Counted from the stretch's first letter, positions 23,695 through 33,370 are shown. The stretch: DNA of 64,000 bases from an uncultured Ruminiclostridium sp. (GCA_947627695.1 CANQXF010000009.1:42017-106016); one strand, 5' to 3'. The notes: generated by a model not told the origin, from the sequence alone. Program-made: numbers and translations.

Positions 23695-25974
23695 ATGAAA
23701 TATTTTGACACACTGACGCAGGGAGCTGAGCAGGCTCTGACCGACCGTGGAGTCGGCCTTGACTCTCTCCTCTACTGCATCAAATGCGATATGGACTACG
23801 AGGGAATGTACTACGACACCTACGTGGTCTTTGACAGCGAAAAGCTTTACATATTAAGCGGCTACGACAGACAGATACGGGAGAAGAAAAAGATACGCTA
23901 CGAATTTGACTTCCGTGATTATAAGGAGTACAGCCTTTCCGATATTTACGAGCTGTACGTCGACCGCTATCGCCACACCTGCCGCCTTATGGGAAAGCGA
24001 AAGGACGGTGACAACAGCGACAAGCACATCTGCATAAGCCGCTTTTCATCAGGCTTTTCCGAGAAAGCGGAGCAGTTTTGTCACCGCTACAACCTGACGG
24101 TAAAGAAAGAGGCAATAGACGACAGCATGCTGGACGAGCGCAGTCCCTTCTGCCCCAAATGTCACCGCCGCTATCCTGACCCCAACCGCAAATACTGCCC
24201 CTATTGCGTAAAGCGCTCGTCGCTTTTCAGACGCCTTATGGAAATGTTCGGGGACTTCAAGCTCCAGACCGCCTCAATACTTATTATGATGATACTTTCA
24301 GCGGCTCTGGGAATAATCTCCCCCTACTTCGGCACAGCTTTCCTGTACGACCGTGTGCTTGATGCGGCAGGCGATTTTTACGGACAGATACTCTTTGCCG
24401 TTTTGATGATGGCGGGATTTCGCCTTATGTCAGGGCTTTTCAGCACTCTTTACGGCGTTGTGTTCAGCACCGCCGTATCAAAGGTAATGCACAAAATAAG
24501 GGTAAAGGTCTTTGCCGCAATGGAAAAGCTGTCCCTGTCCTTCTTCACATCAAAGCAGACAGGCTCCCTTATGACCCGTGTAGACCGTGACGCCAACGAT
24601 GTTTACGACTTTTTCTGCTTCATCGTCCCCCAAGGTGTCACCAACATCATCAAAATGGCGTCAATGGTAATTCTGATGTACCTGCTGTCCCCTTTGCTCG
24701 CCACCTGCATACTTATAATGATGATAATGGTGTTTGTCAGCGAGATATTTTTTGCCAAAGGACAGCGCCGCCACTGGCGAGCCACCAACCTTGCCGTCCG
24801 CCGTATGCAGTCCAACCTGAACGACGCCATAAACGGACACAGAGTTGTGAAAGCCTTTGCCCGTGAGGAGCAGGAAAAAGCCCGCTTCGGCAAGAGTCTT
24901 GACCGTGTGTATGAGGCGGATATGGCAAGAAATGTTCGCTACGTCAAGTTCGACAGCTCACAGTGGGTTATATACAGCGTGGGCAGAGCTTTGCTTGTCG
25001 TTCTGGGATTTTACCTTGTTATAAAAGGCTCCATAGGCATAGGCGAGCTTATGCTTATGATAAGCTATTTTGGAATGTTGTGGGATCCTGTTTATTTCTT
25101 CGTATATGCAGGCAACGACTGGTCACGGTGCATAGACGCCGCCTCCCGTATCTTTGAGATAATCGACAGCAACCCCACCGTAAAGCCCCCTGTAACTCCC
25201 GCAGAAGTACCCTCCGAGGGACTTCAGGGCGACATAGTGCTGAAAAACGTCAGCTTTGAATACGAGGCGGGCGTTCCCGTTCTTAAAGATGTAAGTATGA
25301 ACATAGAGCAGGGCAAATTCTACGGTGTCGTAGGAAAAACAGGAGCAGGAAAATCCACCCTGATAAACCTTATCTCAAGGCTTTACGACCCCACCAACGG
25401 TGAAATAAGGATAGACGGTATCCCCATAAAGGACATCGCCTTTGAGGACCTGCGCCGCAGTATCGGCATAGTTTCCCAGGAAACTTACCTCTTTATGGGA
25501 AGCATTGCGGACAATATCCGCTACGCCCGTCCCGACGCCACCATAGAGGAAGTAGTTGAAGCGGCAAAGAACGCCAACGCTCACGACTTTATCCTAAAGC
25601 TCCCTGACGGCTACGACACTATGATAGGCAGCGGCGGAGTAAGCCTTTCAGGCGGCGAAAAACAGCGTATCTCAATAGCACGCGCCCTGATACAAAAGCC
25701 TAATATCCTTATCCTTGACGAAGCTACCGCCTCAATGGACACCCGCACCGAGCGAAAGATACAAAACGCCATTGACAATCTTAAAAAGGGAAGGACCATA
25801 ATCGCAATAGCCCACCGTCTTTCCACCTTAAGAGACGCGGATATGCTCTGCGTTATCGAGCACGGTGAGGTAAAGGAAACAGGCACTCACGACCAGCTTA
25901 TAAGAGCAAAGGGAAAATATTTCGAGCTGTACAAGCTGCAAGCCGAGGCGCTTAAGACCATCGGCGTTGAGTAA
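23695..25974 (+). CDS. ABC exporter with N-terminal PH-like domain and zinc ribbon (subunit 1)
   Basis: The 759-residue protein has four parts. A beta-rich N-terminal domain (about 1-140, with CRLMGKRKDG) comes first. A zinc ribbon with CPKC and CPYC (about 153-171) follows. An exporter-type TM domain (about 185-460, with six predicted helices and the coupling motif SFFTSKQTGSLMTRVDRD) comes next. The last part is a complete NBD: Walker A GKTGAGKST near 547, Q-loop SQETYLF, signature LSGGEKQR, Walker B ILILDEATASMD and H-loop AHRLST. The catalytic Glu is intact. The substrate is unknown. It is the first gene of a three-gene operon with a DUF1854 protein and a second ABC exporter sharing the same N-terminal domain. 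SD GAAAGGA lies rather far (15 bp) from the ATG. Confidence 0.85.
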   Translation: MKYFDTLTQGAEQALTDRGVGLDSLLYCIKCDMDYEGMYYDTYVVFDSEKLYILSGYDRQIREKKKIRYEFDFRDYKEYSLSDIYELYVDRYRHTCRLMGKRKDGDNSDKHICISRFSSGFSEKAEQFCHRYNLTVKKEAIDDSMLDERSPFCPKCHRRYPDPNRKYCPYCVKRSSLFRRLMEMFGDFKLQTASILIMMILSAALGIISPYFGTAFLYDRVLDAAGDFYGQILFAVLMMAGFRLMSGLFSTLYGVVFSTAVSKVMHKIRVKVFAAMEKLSLSFFTSKQTGSLMTRVDRDANDVYDFFCFIVPQGVTNIIKMASMVILMYLLSPLLATCILIMMIMVFVSEIFFAKGQRRHWRATNLAVRRMQSNLNDAINGHRVVKAFAREEQEKARFGKSLDRVYEADMARNVRYVKFDSSQWVIYSVGRALLVVLGFYLVIKGSIGIGELMLMISYFGMLWDPVYFFVYAGNDWSRCIDAASRIFEIIDSNPTVKPPVTPAEVPSEGLQGDIVLKNVSFEYEAGVPVLKDVSMNIEQGKFYGVVGKTGAGKSTLINLISRLYDPTNGEIRIDGIPIKDIAFEDLRRSIGIVSQETYLFMGSIADNIRYARPDATIEEVVEAAKNANAHDFILKLPDGYDTMIGSGGVSLSGGEKQRISIARALIQKPNILILDEATASMDTRTERKIQNAIDNLKKGRTIIAIAHRLSTLRDADMLCVIEHGEVKETGTHDQLIRAKGKYFELYKLQAEALKTIGVE

Positions 25975-25993
25975 AAGCAAGAAAGGACAATAT

Positions 25994-26527
25994 ATGAACG
26001 AATACAAACAAACCGATTTTCAGATAGACAGCCTGCGTATCCTTGATGTGAACGAGCTTCACTTCACAAGACTGGACAGCGGCTATCTTGACCTTGAATA
26101 CAAAGGGAACAGATACGAGCAGGTGAGCCTCACCCGCCTTCAGCCCTTTTACTATCTTGATACCTACATCAGCGTTTCCTTTAAGAACGACGAGGACGAG
26201 TGGATAGAGATAGGCGTTATCCGTGACATAAACGATATGTCAAAGGAACAGCACGACCTGTGCGCCGAATATCTTCAGTTCCGCTATTACGTTCCGCTGA
26301 TAACCAAGGTCCACTCCATTCGTGACAACCGTATGGGTTATCTTTTCATTGATGCGGAAACCACGGCGGGAAGAAAGCGTATCGCCGTAAACGACTGGTG
26401 GACGAATTTCCGTGTGAATAACAGCGGAATGTTGACCGTCACTGATTCCGACGGAAACAAATACTACATACCCCACCCCGAGGAAATGGACAGAAAAAGC
26501 TACCGAAAGTTAGAGCTGTTTATGTGA
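25994..26527 (+). CDS. DUF1854 domain protein
   Basis: The 177-residue cytoplasmic protein matches DUF1854: LDVNELHFTRLDSGYLDLEY near 20, FYYLDTYISV, IGVIRDINDMSKEQ, LRFRYY-like QFRYYVPLITKV, and NDWWTNFRVNN near 140. DUF1854 proteins occur beside ABC transporters; in Proteobacteria some are, as I recall, annotated as linked to cyanophycin metabolism. No cyanophycin gene is present here. ATG 25994 has GAAAGGAC upstream; the frame from 25967 overlaps the previous gene. Its position between two exporters suggests it binds their N-terminal domains or zinc ribbons. Confidence 0.82.
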   Translation: MNEYKQTDFQIDSLRILDVNELHFTRLDSGYLDLEYKGNRYEQVSLTRLQPFYYLDTYISVSFKNDEDEWIEIGVIRDINDMSKEQHDLCAEYLQFRYYVPLITKVHSIRDNRMGYLFIDAETTAGRKRIAVNDWWTNFRVNNSGMLTVTDSDGNKYYIPHPEEMDRKSYRKLELFM

Positions 26528-26552
26528 CGTTCCTCCTTTGAAAGGAATTTAT

Positions 26553-28733
26553 ATGAATTTAAAAACACCCTTACCCAAGGGCATACCCGAATGTATATTC
26601 AGTCTGCCCTTCGACATAGCGGAAAACGGCGAGAAGACCGCAGGCTTTCTCACCGCCGACCGTGAACAGATACATATTTACGACAGCGACGGCAGGGAAC
26701 TGAACAACTTTTCCCTTGACAGCTTTTCCGCTTTTGAGGCAACAAGGCAGATAGGCTGCTCAATGCTCCGCGGAAAACGCAAAAACGACGACAAGTGGCA
26801 GTTTTTCTGCTCCTTTACGCAGACCCATTATATCCGCTACGCCGAGCTTGCCAAAATACTTGATTATTACGCCAACACAGGCGTATTTGTGGATCACTCC
26901 GACGAGGAAGAGCCTGTCTGCCCCAAATGCGGGCTGAGCCTTGACGGCTCCTCCACCTGCCCCTACTGCGCAAAAAAGGGAAGCACTGTAAAGCGCCTGA
27001 TGAAACGCCTTGCCCCTTTCAAAAAGCCTTTCATCATCAGCATACTGCTCACCGCCTTTTCCTATGCCTGCGACCTTGTTGCGCCCACCTTACAGCGCTA
27101 TCTCATTGACGACGTGGTTCAGGTGCAAGATCCTGATATGGAGCTGTTCCTCATAATAGCGGGAACTATCCTTTGCCTCGCCCTTATCGGAACAGCCATA
27201 GACTTCATCACTCGCCGCATAAACATCAACATCACCAACGGCTTTATTCGTGACCTGCGCCGCGACCTGTTCGACAAGACTCAGGAGCTTTCTATGCGCT
27301 CCATTTCCCGCCGCACCGCAGGTGAGATAATCCGCCGTGTAAGCGAGGATTCGCGAACGATACAGCAGTTTGTCACCGACAACGGCAAGGAGATGATACT
27401 CCACACTATCTCTCTTGTTGCTCTTGTGATAATAATGTTCGTCAGCAACTGGAAGCTGGCTCTGCTGGTAATTTTGCCTTTGCCCATAGCCGCCTGGCTT
27501 GCAAGCAAGGTAATGCGTATCCTTGACGACCGCAACAGCCGCTGGTGGAGAAAGACCGTGGCTTCCTCCCGCTATCTCCACGATATGCTTTCGGGAATAA
27601 GAGTTGTGAAAAGCTACGGCAGCGAGGAGCGTGAAACCGCCCGCTACACCGAAATATCTAAAGAGGTGTCAAAAGCCCAGAAAAACATCGACTGTATCTG
27701 GTACATATTAAGCCCTCTCCTGAGATACGTCATAGCGATAGGCGAATTTCTCATGCTTTACTTCGGCGCTTCCGCCGTTATGGATATTGAGATAACCTTA
27801 GGCGAATTTGTTCAGTTCACCACCTACGTTTCCATGCTTTACGGACCTTTGGAATGGCTCACAAATCTTCCCAGAGTATTGTCGCAGGCTATGGTCGCCG
27901 CAGGCAAAGCCTTTGAGATACTGGACGAGCGCATAGAGCTTAAGGACGCCGAGATACCCGCCGACAAACCAATTGAAGGCAACATCACCTTTGAACACGT
28001 TTCCTTCGGCTACACCGCCTACAATCCTGTTTTAAAAGATATCTCCCTTGAGATAAAGCAGGGCGAGATGATAGGCATAGTGGGACACTCAGGCGTGGGA
28101 AAATCCACAATGATAAACCTGATAATGCGCCTTTACGACCCTACAAGTGGCAGTATAAAGATAGACGGCACAGACCTGCGTGATATGACTTCAAAGGGAC
28201 TTCACGACCAGATGGGCGTAGTTTTGCAGGAAACCTTCCTGTTCAACGGCACGGTTTTGGAAAACATCGCCTACTCCAAGCCCAATGCTACCTTTGAGGA
28301 AATAATACAAGCCGCCAAGACCGCCGACTGTCACGATTTCATCACCCGTCTCCCCGACGGCTACAACACTTATGTTGGTGAAAAGGGCTACAACCTCTCA
28401 GGCGGCGAGCGCCAGCGCGTAGCTATCGCAAGAGCTATCCTCCGTGATCCGAAGATACTCATTCTTGACGAAGCCACAGCCAGCCTTGACACCCAGACGG
28501 AAAAGCAGATACAAACCGCCCTTAACCGCCTTATAAAGGGAAGAACGACGATAGCCATAGCTCACCGCCTTTCCACCCTCAGTAACGCCGACCGCCTTAT
28601 CGTCCTCGATAAAGGAAAGCTGGTGGAAATGGGCAGTCACACCGAGCTTATGAAAAAACACGGCGTATATTATCAGCTTGTAATGGCACAGCGCACCACT
28701 GCCGCCATAAAAAAGCAGACCGTGACCGCATAA
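26553..28733 (+). CDS. ABC exporter with N-terminal PH-like domain and zinc ribbon (subunit 2)
   Basis: The 726-residue protein mirrors the upstream exporter. It has a beta-rich N-terminal domain (about 1-115, with MLRGKRKNDD matching the paralogue), a zinc ribbon CPKCG...CPYC (about 122-138), a TM domain (about 150-430) and an NBD. The NBD has Walker A GHSGVGKST near 510, LSGGERQR, ILILDEATASLD and AHRLST, so both subunits have complete ATP sites if they pair. ATG 26553 follows GAAAGGAA. The pair probably forms a heterodimeric exporter, or two homodimers, acting with the DUF1854 protein. A terminator closes the operon. Confidence 0.85.
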   Translation: MNLKTPLPKGIPECIFSLPFDIAENGEKTAGFLTADREQIHIYDSDGRELNNFSLDSFSAFEATRQIGCSMLRGKRKNDDKWQFFCSFTQTHYIRYAELAKILDYYANTGVFVDHSDEEEPVCPKCGLSLDGSSTCPYCAKKGSTVKRLMKRLAPFKKPFIISILLTAFSYACDLVAPTLQRYLIDDVVQVQDPDMELFLIIAGTILCLALIGTAIDFITRRININITNGFIRDLRRDLFDKTQELSMRSISRRTAGEIIRRVSEDSRTIQQFVTDNGKEMILHTISLVALVIIMFVSNWKLALLVILPLPIAAWLASKVMRILDDRNSRWWRKTVASSRYLHDMLSGIRVVKSYGSEERETARYTEISKEVSKAQKNIDCIWYILSPLLRYVIAIGEFLMLYFGASAVMDIEITLGEFVQFTTYVSMLYGPLEWLTNLPRVLSQAMVAAGKAFEILDERIELKDAEIPADKPIEGNITFEHVSFGYTAYNPVLKDISLEIKQGEMIGIVGHSGVGKSTMINLIMRLYDPTSGSIKIDGTDLRDMTSKGLHDQMGVVLQETFLFNGTVLENIAYSKPNATFEEIIQAAKTADCHDFITRLPDGYNTYVGEKGYNLSGGERQRVAIARAILRDPKILILDEATASLDTQTEKQIQTALNRLIKGRTTIAIAHRLSTLSNADRLIVLDKGKLVEMGSHTELMKKHGVYYQLVMAQRTTAAIKKQTVTA

Positions 28734-28736
28734 AAA

Positions 28737-28797
28737 ATATCCCCTCATCTTGCTGTGAGAACAAATTTCCCGCAGCTTTTGAGGGGATTTTTATTAT
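28737..28797. terminator. Bidirectional terminator between the ABC operon and the HD gene
   Basis: AATATCCCCTCA on the left and TGAGGGGATTTTT on the right, with inner GCTG / CAGC pairing. Confidence 0.7.
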
Positions 28798-28799
28798 TT

Positions 28800-30662
28800 T
28801 TACAGCGACTCCTGCAATTCTATCTGCCTGTAAGTTTCGTAATATATCTTTTTCCTTTGCTTCTCAATTTCGCTTTTCAGCTTCTGATAAAACTCCTTGT
28901 CCTCAAGCAGCCGTGCAACATACGGGGAATATCTTGTGCCCTGCCACCGCATTATTTCGTCCGCCAGAGTTTCAAAGCTCTTTGTTGCGGCATAGCTCCT
29001 GCCTATATTATCAGTGCCTGCGTCCAGCGAATCCGCCACCGAGATGATGTCCACTATCTTTTTCACCCTGCTTGGAACTTCGCCTGCGTCGGAGGGATAA
29101 CCGCCCTTTCCGTCATAGTTGAGGTGATGATACAGCGCTGCCGCCTGAAGATCAGGGACCTCCTCAAAGCTGCTGAGCATACAGCTCCCCAAATATGGGT
29201 GATATTTTATCATAGCGAACTCCTCATCGAAAAGCCGCCTGTTATAGTTGCTGATGTGCTTTAATATCATACTTTTTCCTATGTCGTGATACAGCCCGCA
29301 CAGCTTTGCCGTTTCCAGTATCTCGTCCTTTCTCTCTAAAAGCTCCTCCACGCTCTGAGTGCCGAACGTCCCCACCAGAGAATCTGGGTCTACTGCAAAC
29401 ATACGCCTGCAAAGCATTTCCGTCAGCCACGATACCATTCTTGAATGGATATGTGTGGGCGGGTGACAGGCGAGAATATAGTTCATCATATCATTGTGAT
29501 TTGTTCTGTTTTTGGAGTGCTGCCAGGCGATAGTCTGCACCTCGTTACTAAGCTGCGTGATATATTCGTTATACGGCATTCTCATCAGATATTCAAATGC
29601 CTGCTCCATCATCTTGTTGATGATCATTTCATAAAACTGCTTTTCCTCTGTGTCAAAATATTTTGACGCATAAAATTCTACGTACATAGGTATTCTCAGA
29701 TTATCGAATATCCCTTCGGAAGAAAAATCCTCCCTGTCTCTTTTCTTGTAAATGCTTATCCAGCGGTTTATCATTTCATTGACGGATAAAAGCCCGTTGT
29801 GAAATCTTGCGGCGTCGTAAAGGTAAATTATTTTGCTCCTCCCTCCCAAAACGTTTGGCGAAGGATTTGTGCTGTTGTAAAGATATTTTGCCGATTCCAG
29901 CATATCCTTTGCGATCCTTTCGTCATAATGCTTTCTGAGATCGCCCATAAATACCGTCCTGTCGGCGTGCATTGAATAAGCAAACTTGTCCCACGGCTGT
30001 TCGGGATTTTCAGCTCTTCTTTTAGGAGAATTTATGATCTCCATAGTCTTGTTAAAAAGCGCCGTGTATTCCTCATATCTGTCCTGTGTACTGCGAATAT
30101 TTCCCCTTTCGTCAGTAAGCTGCATATCCAGCTTCATATTCCCCAGGCTTCTTATGATATAGCCTCTTGTTTTCGGATTTTTTATCTCATCATACATTGG
30201 CAGATAGGACGCCGCCTGAGAGAAATAGCTTTTTATCGTCCCCGCATACACAGAGATACCCAGGTCAGTTTCCTTAAGATTTACATAATGCAGACACAGT
30301 CCCATAAAATAAAGCTCCTGTATCAGCAGATCCGTGTCGTTATGTATAACAGCGTATTCTCTCAGCAGCCTGTGAATGTAATATGCAAGGCACATGTCCG
30401 ACTGCTGACTGAGGTTTAGCAGCTTCTGGGACAGCTCTTCAAGCTCCTTCGCCTTTTCCTCCGATAGCTCCTCCGCTTTTTCGTTCAGAATTTTCTCACT
30501 AATGAGCCTGTCGTTGTCGTTATGCAGTTTAAACAGCGTTTCGGAGTTTTTTCTTATGGCGTCAACAGCCTCGTCCTGGTTCATATAAAGGTCAATATGA
30601 AACCTCATATGCTTTCCCACAAGGTGAAGATTTTCCATATACTGTTCAAAATCCTTGTTCAA
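28800..30662 (-). CDS. HD-GYP-like domain protein with long helical N-terminal region
   Basis: The 620-residue soluble protein has a helical N-terminal part, including a Glu/Lys coiled coil (about 60-85). A tetratricopeptide-like middle follows, then a C-terminal HD domain with LYHDIGKSM near 460 and HHLNYDGKGGYP near 515. The latter is a variant of the HD-GYP motif HHExxDGxGYP, lacking the Glu and with one extra residue. HD-GYP enzymes hydrolyse cyclic di-GMP; whether this variant does so is open. TTG 30662 with GGGAGGG 6 bp upstream is chosen; no SD precedes the longer frame. The promoter is at 30700-30728. Confidence 0.75.
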   Translation of the reverse strand: MNKDFEQYMENLHLVGKHMRFHIDLYMNQDEAVDAIRKNSETLFKLHNDNDRLISEKILNEKAEELSEEKAKELEELSQKLLNLSQQSDMCLAYYIHRLLREYAVIHNDTDLLIQELYFMGLCLHYVNLKETDLGISVYAGTIKSYFSQAASYLPMYDEIKNPKTRGYIIRSLGNMKLDMQLTDERGNIRSTQDRYEEYTALFNKTMEIINSPKRRAENPEQPWDKFAYSMHADRTVFMGDLRKHYDERIAKDMLESAKYLYNSTNPSPNVLGGRSKIIYLYDAARFHNGLLSVNEMINRWISIYKKRDREDFSSEGIFDNLRIPMYVEFYASKYFDTEEKQFYEMIINKMMEQAFEYLMRMPYNEYITQLSNEVQTIAWQHSKNRTNHNDMMNYILACHPPTHIHSRMVSWLTEMLCRRMFAVDPDSLVGTFGTQSVEELLERKDEILETAKLCGLYHDIGKSMILKHISNYNRRLFDEEFAMIKYHPYLGSCMLSSFEEVPDLQAAALYHHLNYDGKGGYPSDAGEVPSRVKKIVDIISVADSLDAGTDNIGRSYAATKSFETLADEIMRWQGTRYSPYVARLLEDKEFYQKLKSEIEKQRKKIYYETYRQIELQESL

Positions 30663-30699
30663 GCCTGTCCCTCCCGATGATATATGTAAACATAATAAC

Positions 30700-30728
30700 A
30701 TTGTATCACAAATTTTCCGATTTTACAA
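30700..30728 (-). promoter_or_regulatory. Promoter of the HD-GYP-like gene
   Basis: Minus strand TTGTAA, 17 bp, TACAAT. Confidence 0.65.
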
Positions 30729-30775
30729 TACACGATTTCCCCAAATCAAAATTTTCCTTAAAATAACAATACCTA

Positions 30776-30804
30776 TTGCAAAACACACCGAAAAAGTATA
30801 TAAT
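30776..30804 (+). promoter_or_regulatory. Promoter of the rodA gene
   Basis: TTGCAA (30776-30781), 17 bp, TATAAT (30799-30804). Confidence 0.75.
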
Positions 30805-30850
30805 AGATATGTATATATGCCCGTAAAAAATATTTTTGGTTTTATAAATT

Positions 30851-32005
30851 ATGGTAAAAAATATATTAAAAAGCGTTTATGAATATATAAAGCGGCTTGA
30901 CAAGGTGCTTATCCTGCTTTGCCTGATAGCCAGCGGCTTCGGCATACTCCTTTTGTACAGTATGTACGCCAACGACTTCGCGGGAGTTACCGAAAACTAC
31001 TACCAGACTCAGCTTATCGCCCTTTGTATCGGCGTAGCGGCAATGCTTATTGTCGCGGCGATAGATTACAAATTCATCTCAAAGATATGGTTTATCTACA
31101 CCCCTGTCGCTTTGCTGCTTACCTTTCTGCTGTTCACAAGCCTTGGAGAGGGCGTCAGCGGCGCCGACGATATAGGCTGGCTGCGAATAGGCTCCTTCAC
31201 CATTCAGCCCTCAGAGCTTTTGAAAATAGCGTTCATAATGACCTTTGCCACTCACCTGAACAAGGTGGGAAAAAATATGAACCGCCTGCCCCATTTTCTT
31301 CTGCTTTGCCTGCACGGCTTTTTCCCCGTCGCACTTATCTCAAAGCAGGGCGACGACGGCACTGCGCTGGTATTCCTCTTTATATTCGTCGTTATGATGA
31401 TAGCTGCAGGACTTGCCGTACGTTACATCATAGCGGGCTGTATCGCCGTTCCCGCCGCAGTATACGTTGCGTGGAACTATCTTATGCAGCCTCACCACAA
31501 GGCGCGTTTTCTCGTTCTCTTTGACCCTGTGATGCAGGAAGAGGAGATAAACGGCATATGGTATCAGCAGTATTGGGGCAGGATAGCGCTGGGCAGTGGG
31601 AAAATGACGGGCGTAGGACTTTTCGGCGGGGATTACGTCTACACCTCCCTTATAAGAAACGACTTTATCTTTGCTTATATCGGAAACGCCCTCGGCTTCG
31701 TGGGCTGTCTTGCCACTGTCGTACTTCTTATGCTGATTTGTATGAAGGTATATCTCAATAGCACTCAGGCAAAGGATAAGCTGGCAAGGCTCATCTGCGT
31801 TGGAGTATTTTCCATGATACTCATTCACTCTATCTTCAATATCGGAATGGTGCTGGCGGTTTTCCCCGTTATCGGCGTTCCTCTCCCCTTCATCAGCGCA
31901 GGCGGGACCTCGGTAGTTTCCCTTTACGTCGCTATGGGACTTGTATTGAGTGTTTACGGACACCGTGAGCGAAAATATCATATGTTCTATACTGAAAAGG
32001 ACTGA
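30851..32005 (+). CDS. rodA: SEDS family peptidoglycan glycosyltransferase (RodA/FtsW/SpoVE)
   Basis: The 384-residue integral membrane protein has about ten TM helices and SEDS signatures: GWLRIGSFTIQPSELLKIA near 115 and, at the C-terminus, GVPLPFISAGGTSVVSLYVAMGL. The large extracytoplasmic loop (PHHKARFLVLFDP) between TM segments is typical. It polymerises lipid II together with a class B PBP; none is adjacent. RodA is favoured over FtsW or SpoVE by length and sequence, but is not certain. ATG 30851 has no recognisable SD in the AT-rich 40-nt leader. Confidence 0.88.
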   Translation: MVKNILKSVYEYIKRLDKVLILLCLIASGFGILLLYSMYANDFAGVTENYYQTQLIALCIGVAAMLIVAAIDYKFISKIWFIYTPVALLLTFLLFTSLGEGVSGADDIGWLRIGSFTIQPSELLKIAFIMTFATHLNKVGKNMNRLPHFLLLCLHGFFPVALISKQGDDGTALVFLFIFVVMMIAAGLAVRYIIAGCIAVPAAVYVAWNYLMQPHHKARFLVLFDPVMQEEEINGIWYQQYWGRIALGSGKMTGVGLFGGDYVYTSLIRNDFIFAYIGNALGFVGCLATVVLLMLICMKVYLNSTQAKDKLARLICVGVFSMILIHSIFNIGMVLAVFPVIGVPLPFISAGGTSVVSLYVAMGLVLSVYGHRERKYHMFYTEKD

Positions 32006-32061
32006 AACAGTAAAAAATTGCTTAATGCAACCAAACATAAAAAACGAAAGGACATACCAAA

Positions 32062-33336
32062 ATGACAAAAACTGTAACCTTAGCGGAGCTTTACGGTGAG
32101 CGTGAGCTTGACGTCCAGCGCAAGCGCTATCTTAAAGCAATAGACAGCTATAAGGAGTATTTCGGCGGCATAGGGGACGGCTACCGCCTGTTTTCTGCTC
32201 CGGGAAGAACAGAGGTGGGAGGGAACCACACCGACCATAACAGGGGAAAGGTGCTTGCGGCAAGCGTAAACCTTGACGTTATCGCAGTAGTAGAGCCTAT
32301 CGACTTTCCCAAGATTGCTCTGAAAAGCGAAGGTTATGAAGAAAGCATAATCGAGATAGATGACCTTGAAGTTAAGGAATATGAAAAGAACACCGCCGAC
32401 GCCCTTATAAGAGGCGTTGCGGCAGGCTTTAAGAAAAACGGCTATAATATCGGCGGATTTAAGGCATACACCAACACAGACGTGTTGAAAGGAAGCGGGC
32501 TCAGTTCCTCCGCCGCTTTTGAAGTCCTTGTGGGAAATATTCTCAATTCCCTTTACAACAACGGCGTTGTAAATCCCATAAAAATAGCCCAAATAGCGCA
32601 GTACGCCGAAAACGAATATTTCGGCAAGCCCAGCGGACTTATGGATCAGATGGCGTCCTCCGTCGGCGGCTTTGTAGCAATTGATTTCAAGGACATAGAA
32701 AGTCCCCTTATCGAAAAGATAGACGCTGATTTTAACAGCTTCGGACACGCTCTTTGCATAGTTGACACCAAGGGTAGCCACGCCGACCTTACCCCCGACT
32801 ATGCGGCAATTCCCGGTGAGATGAAAGCGATAGCCTCACATTTCTCAGTTGAATATCTCCGCCAGCTTTGCCGCGAGGACATAATGCTGAACATAAATAT
32901 GCTTCGTGAAGAATACGGCGACAGAGCCGTTCTCCGTGCTTTGCATTTCTTTGATGAAAATGACCGTGTGGACAAGCTGAGCCATGCCCTCAAAGCAGGA
33001 GATTTCCCCGCTTTCCTCGATTCAATAAGAGAAAGCGGCAACAGCTCCTACAAATATCTTCAGAATGTATTTTCCGTCAACGACATAAAAAATCAAGGAC
33101 TAGGCATAGGGCTTAACGCCGCAGAGCACGTCCTCAACCGTATGGGCGCCTGCCGTGTACACGGCGGCGGCTTTGCGGGAACGATACAGGCGTTCGTACC
33201 CCTTGAGCTTTTGAAGGAATTTAAAATGGATATGGAAAAGATATTCGGCGGCGGTTCCTGCTATGTTCTTAATATCAGAAGACACGGCGGCACCGAGGTA
33301 AATAAGGAAAGCCTGTTCGTACAAGAGGAAGAATAA
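32062..33336 (+). CDS. galK: Galactokinase family protein
   Basis: The 424-residue GHMP kinase has the galactose-binding motif as GRTEVGGNHTDHN (about 49-61) in place of the usual GRVNLIGEHTDY, the ATP loop KGSGLSSSAAFE near 143, catalytic Asp in GLMDQMAS and the third motif RVHGGGFAGT. The variant first motif is common in Clostridial homologues, which may act on galactose or a related sugar. It starts with GAAAGGAC 9 bp before the ATG. No other Leloir genes are adjacent. A shared terminator follows. Confidence 0.88.
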   Translation: MTKTVTLAELYGERELDVQRKRYLKAIDSYKEYFGGIGDGYRLFSAPGRTEVGGNHTDHNRGKVLAASVNLDVIAVVEPIDFPKIALKSEGYEESIIEIDDLEVKEYEKNTADALIRGVAAGFKKNGYNIGGFKAYTNTDVLKGSGLSSSAAFEVLVGNILNSLYNNGVVNPIKIAQIAQYAENEYFGKPSGLMDQMASSVGGFVAIDFKDIESPLIEKIDADFNSFGHALCIVDTKGSHADLTPDYAAIPGEMKAIASHFSVEYLRQLCREDIMLNINMLREEYGDRAVLRALHFFDENDRVDKLSHALKAGDFPAFLDSIRESGNSSYKYLQNVFSVNDIKNQGLGIGLNAAEHVLNRMGACRVHGGGFAGTIQAFVPLELLKEFKMDMEKIFGGGSCYVLNIRRHGGTEVNKESLFVQEEE

Positions 33337-33337
33337 A

Positions 33338-33366
33338 AAACAAGCCCCTTTTCGGGGCTTGTTCAG
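33338..33366. terminator. Bidirectional terminator (galK / hflX)
   Basis: ACAAGCCCC / GGGGCTTGT stem with a short loop, between convergent genes. Confidence 0.85.
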
Positions 33367-33370
33367 GCAT

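Noticed and set aside
31340..32068. Long minus-strand frame opposite rodA
   Set aside because: Shadow frame: no SD, and no protein family; rodA on the other strand is clear.
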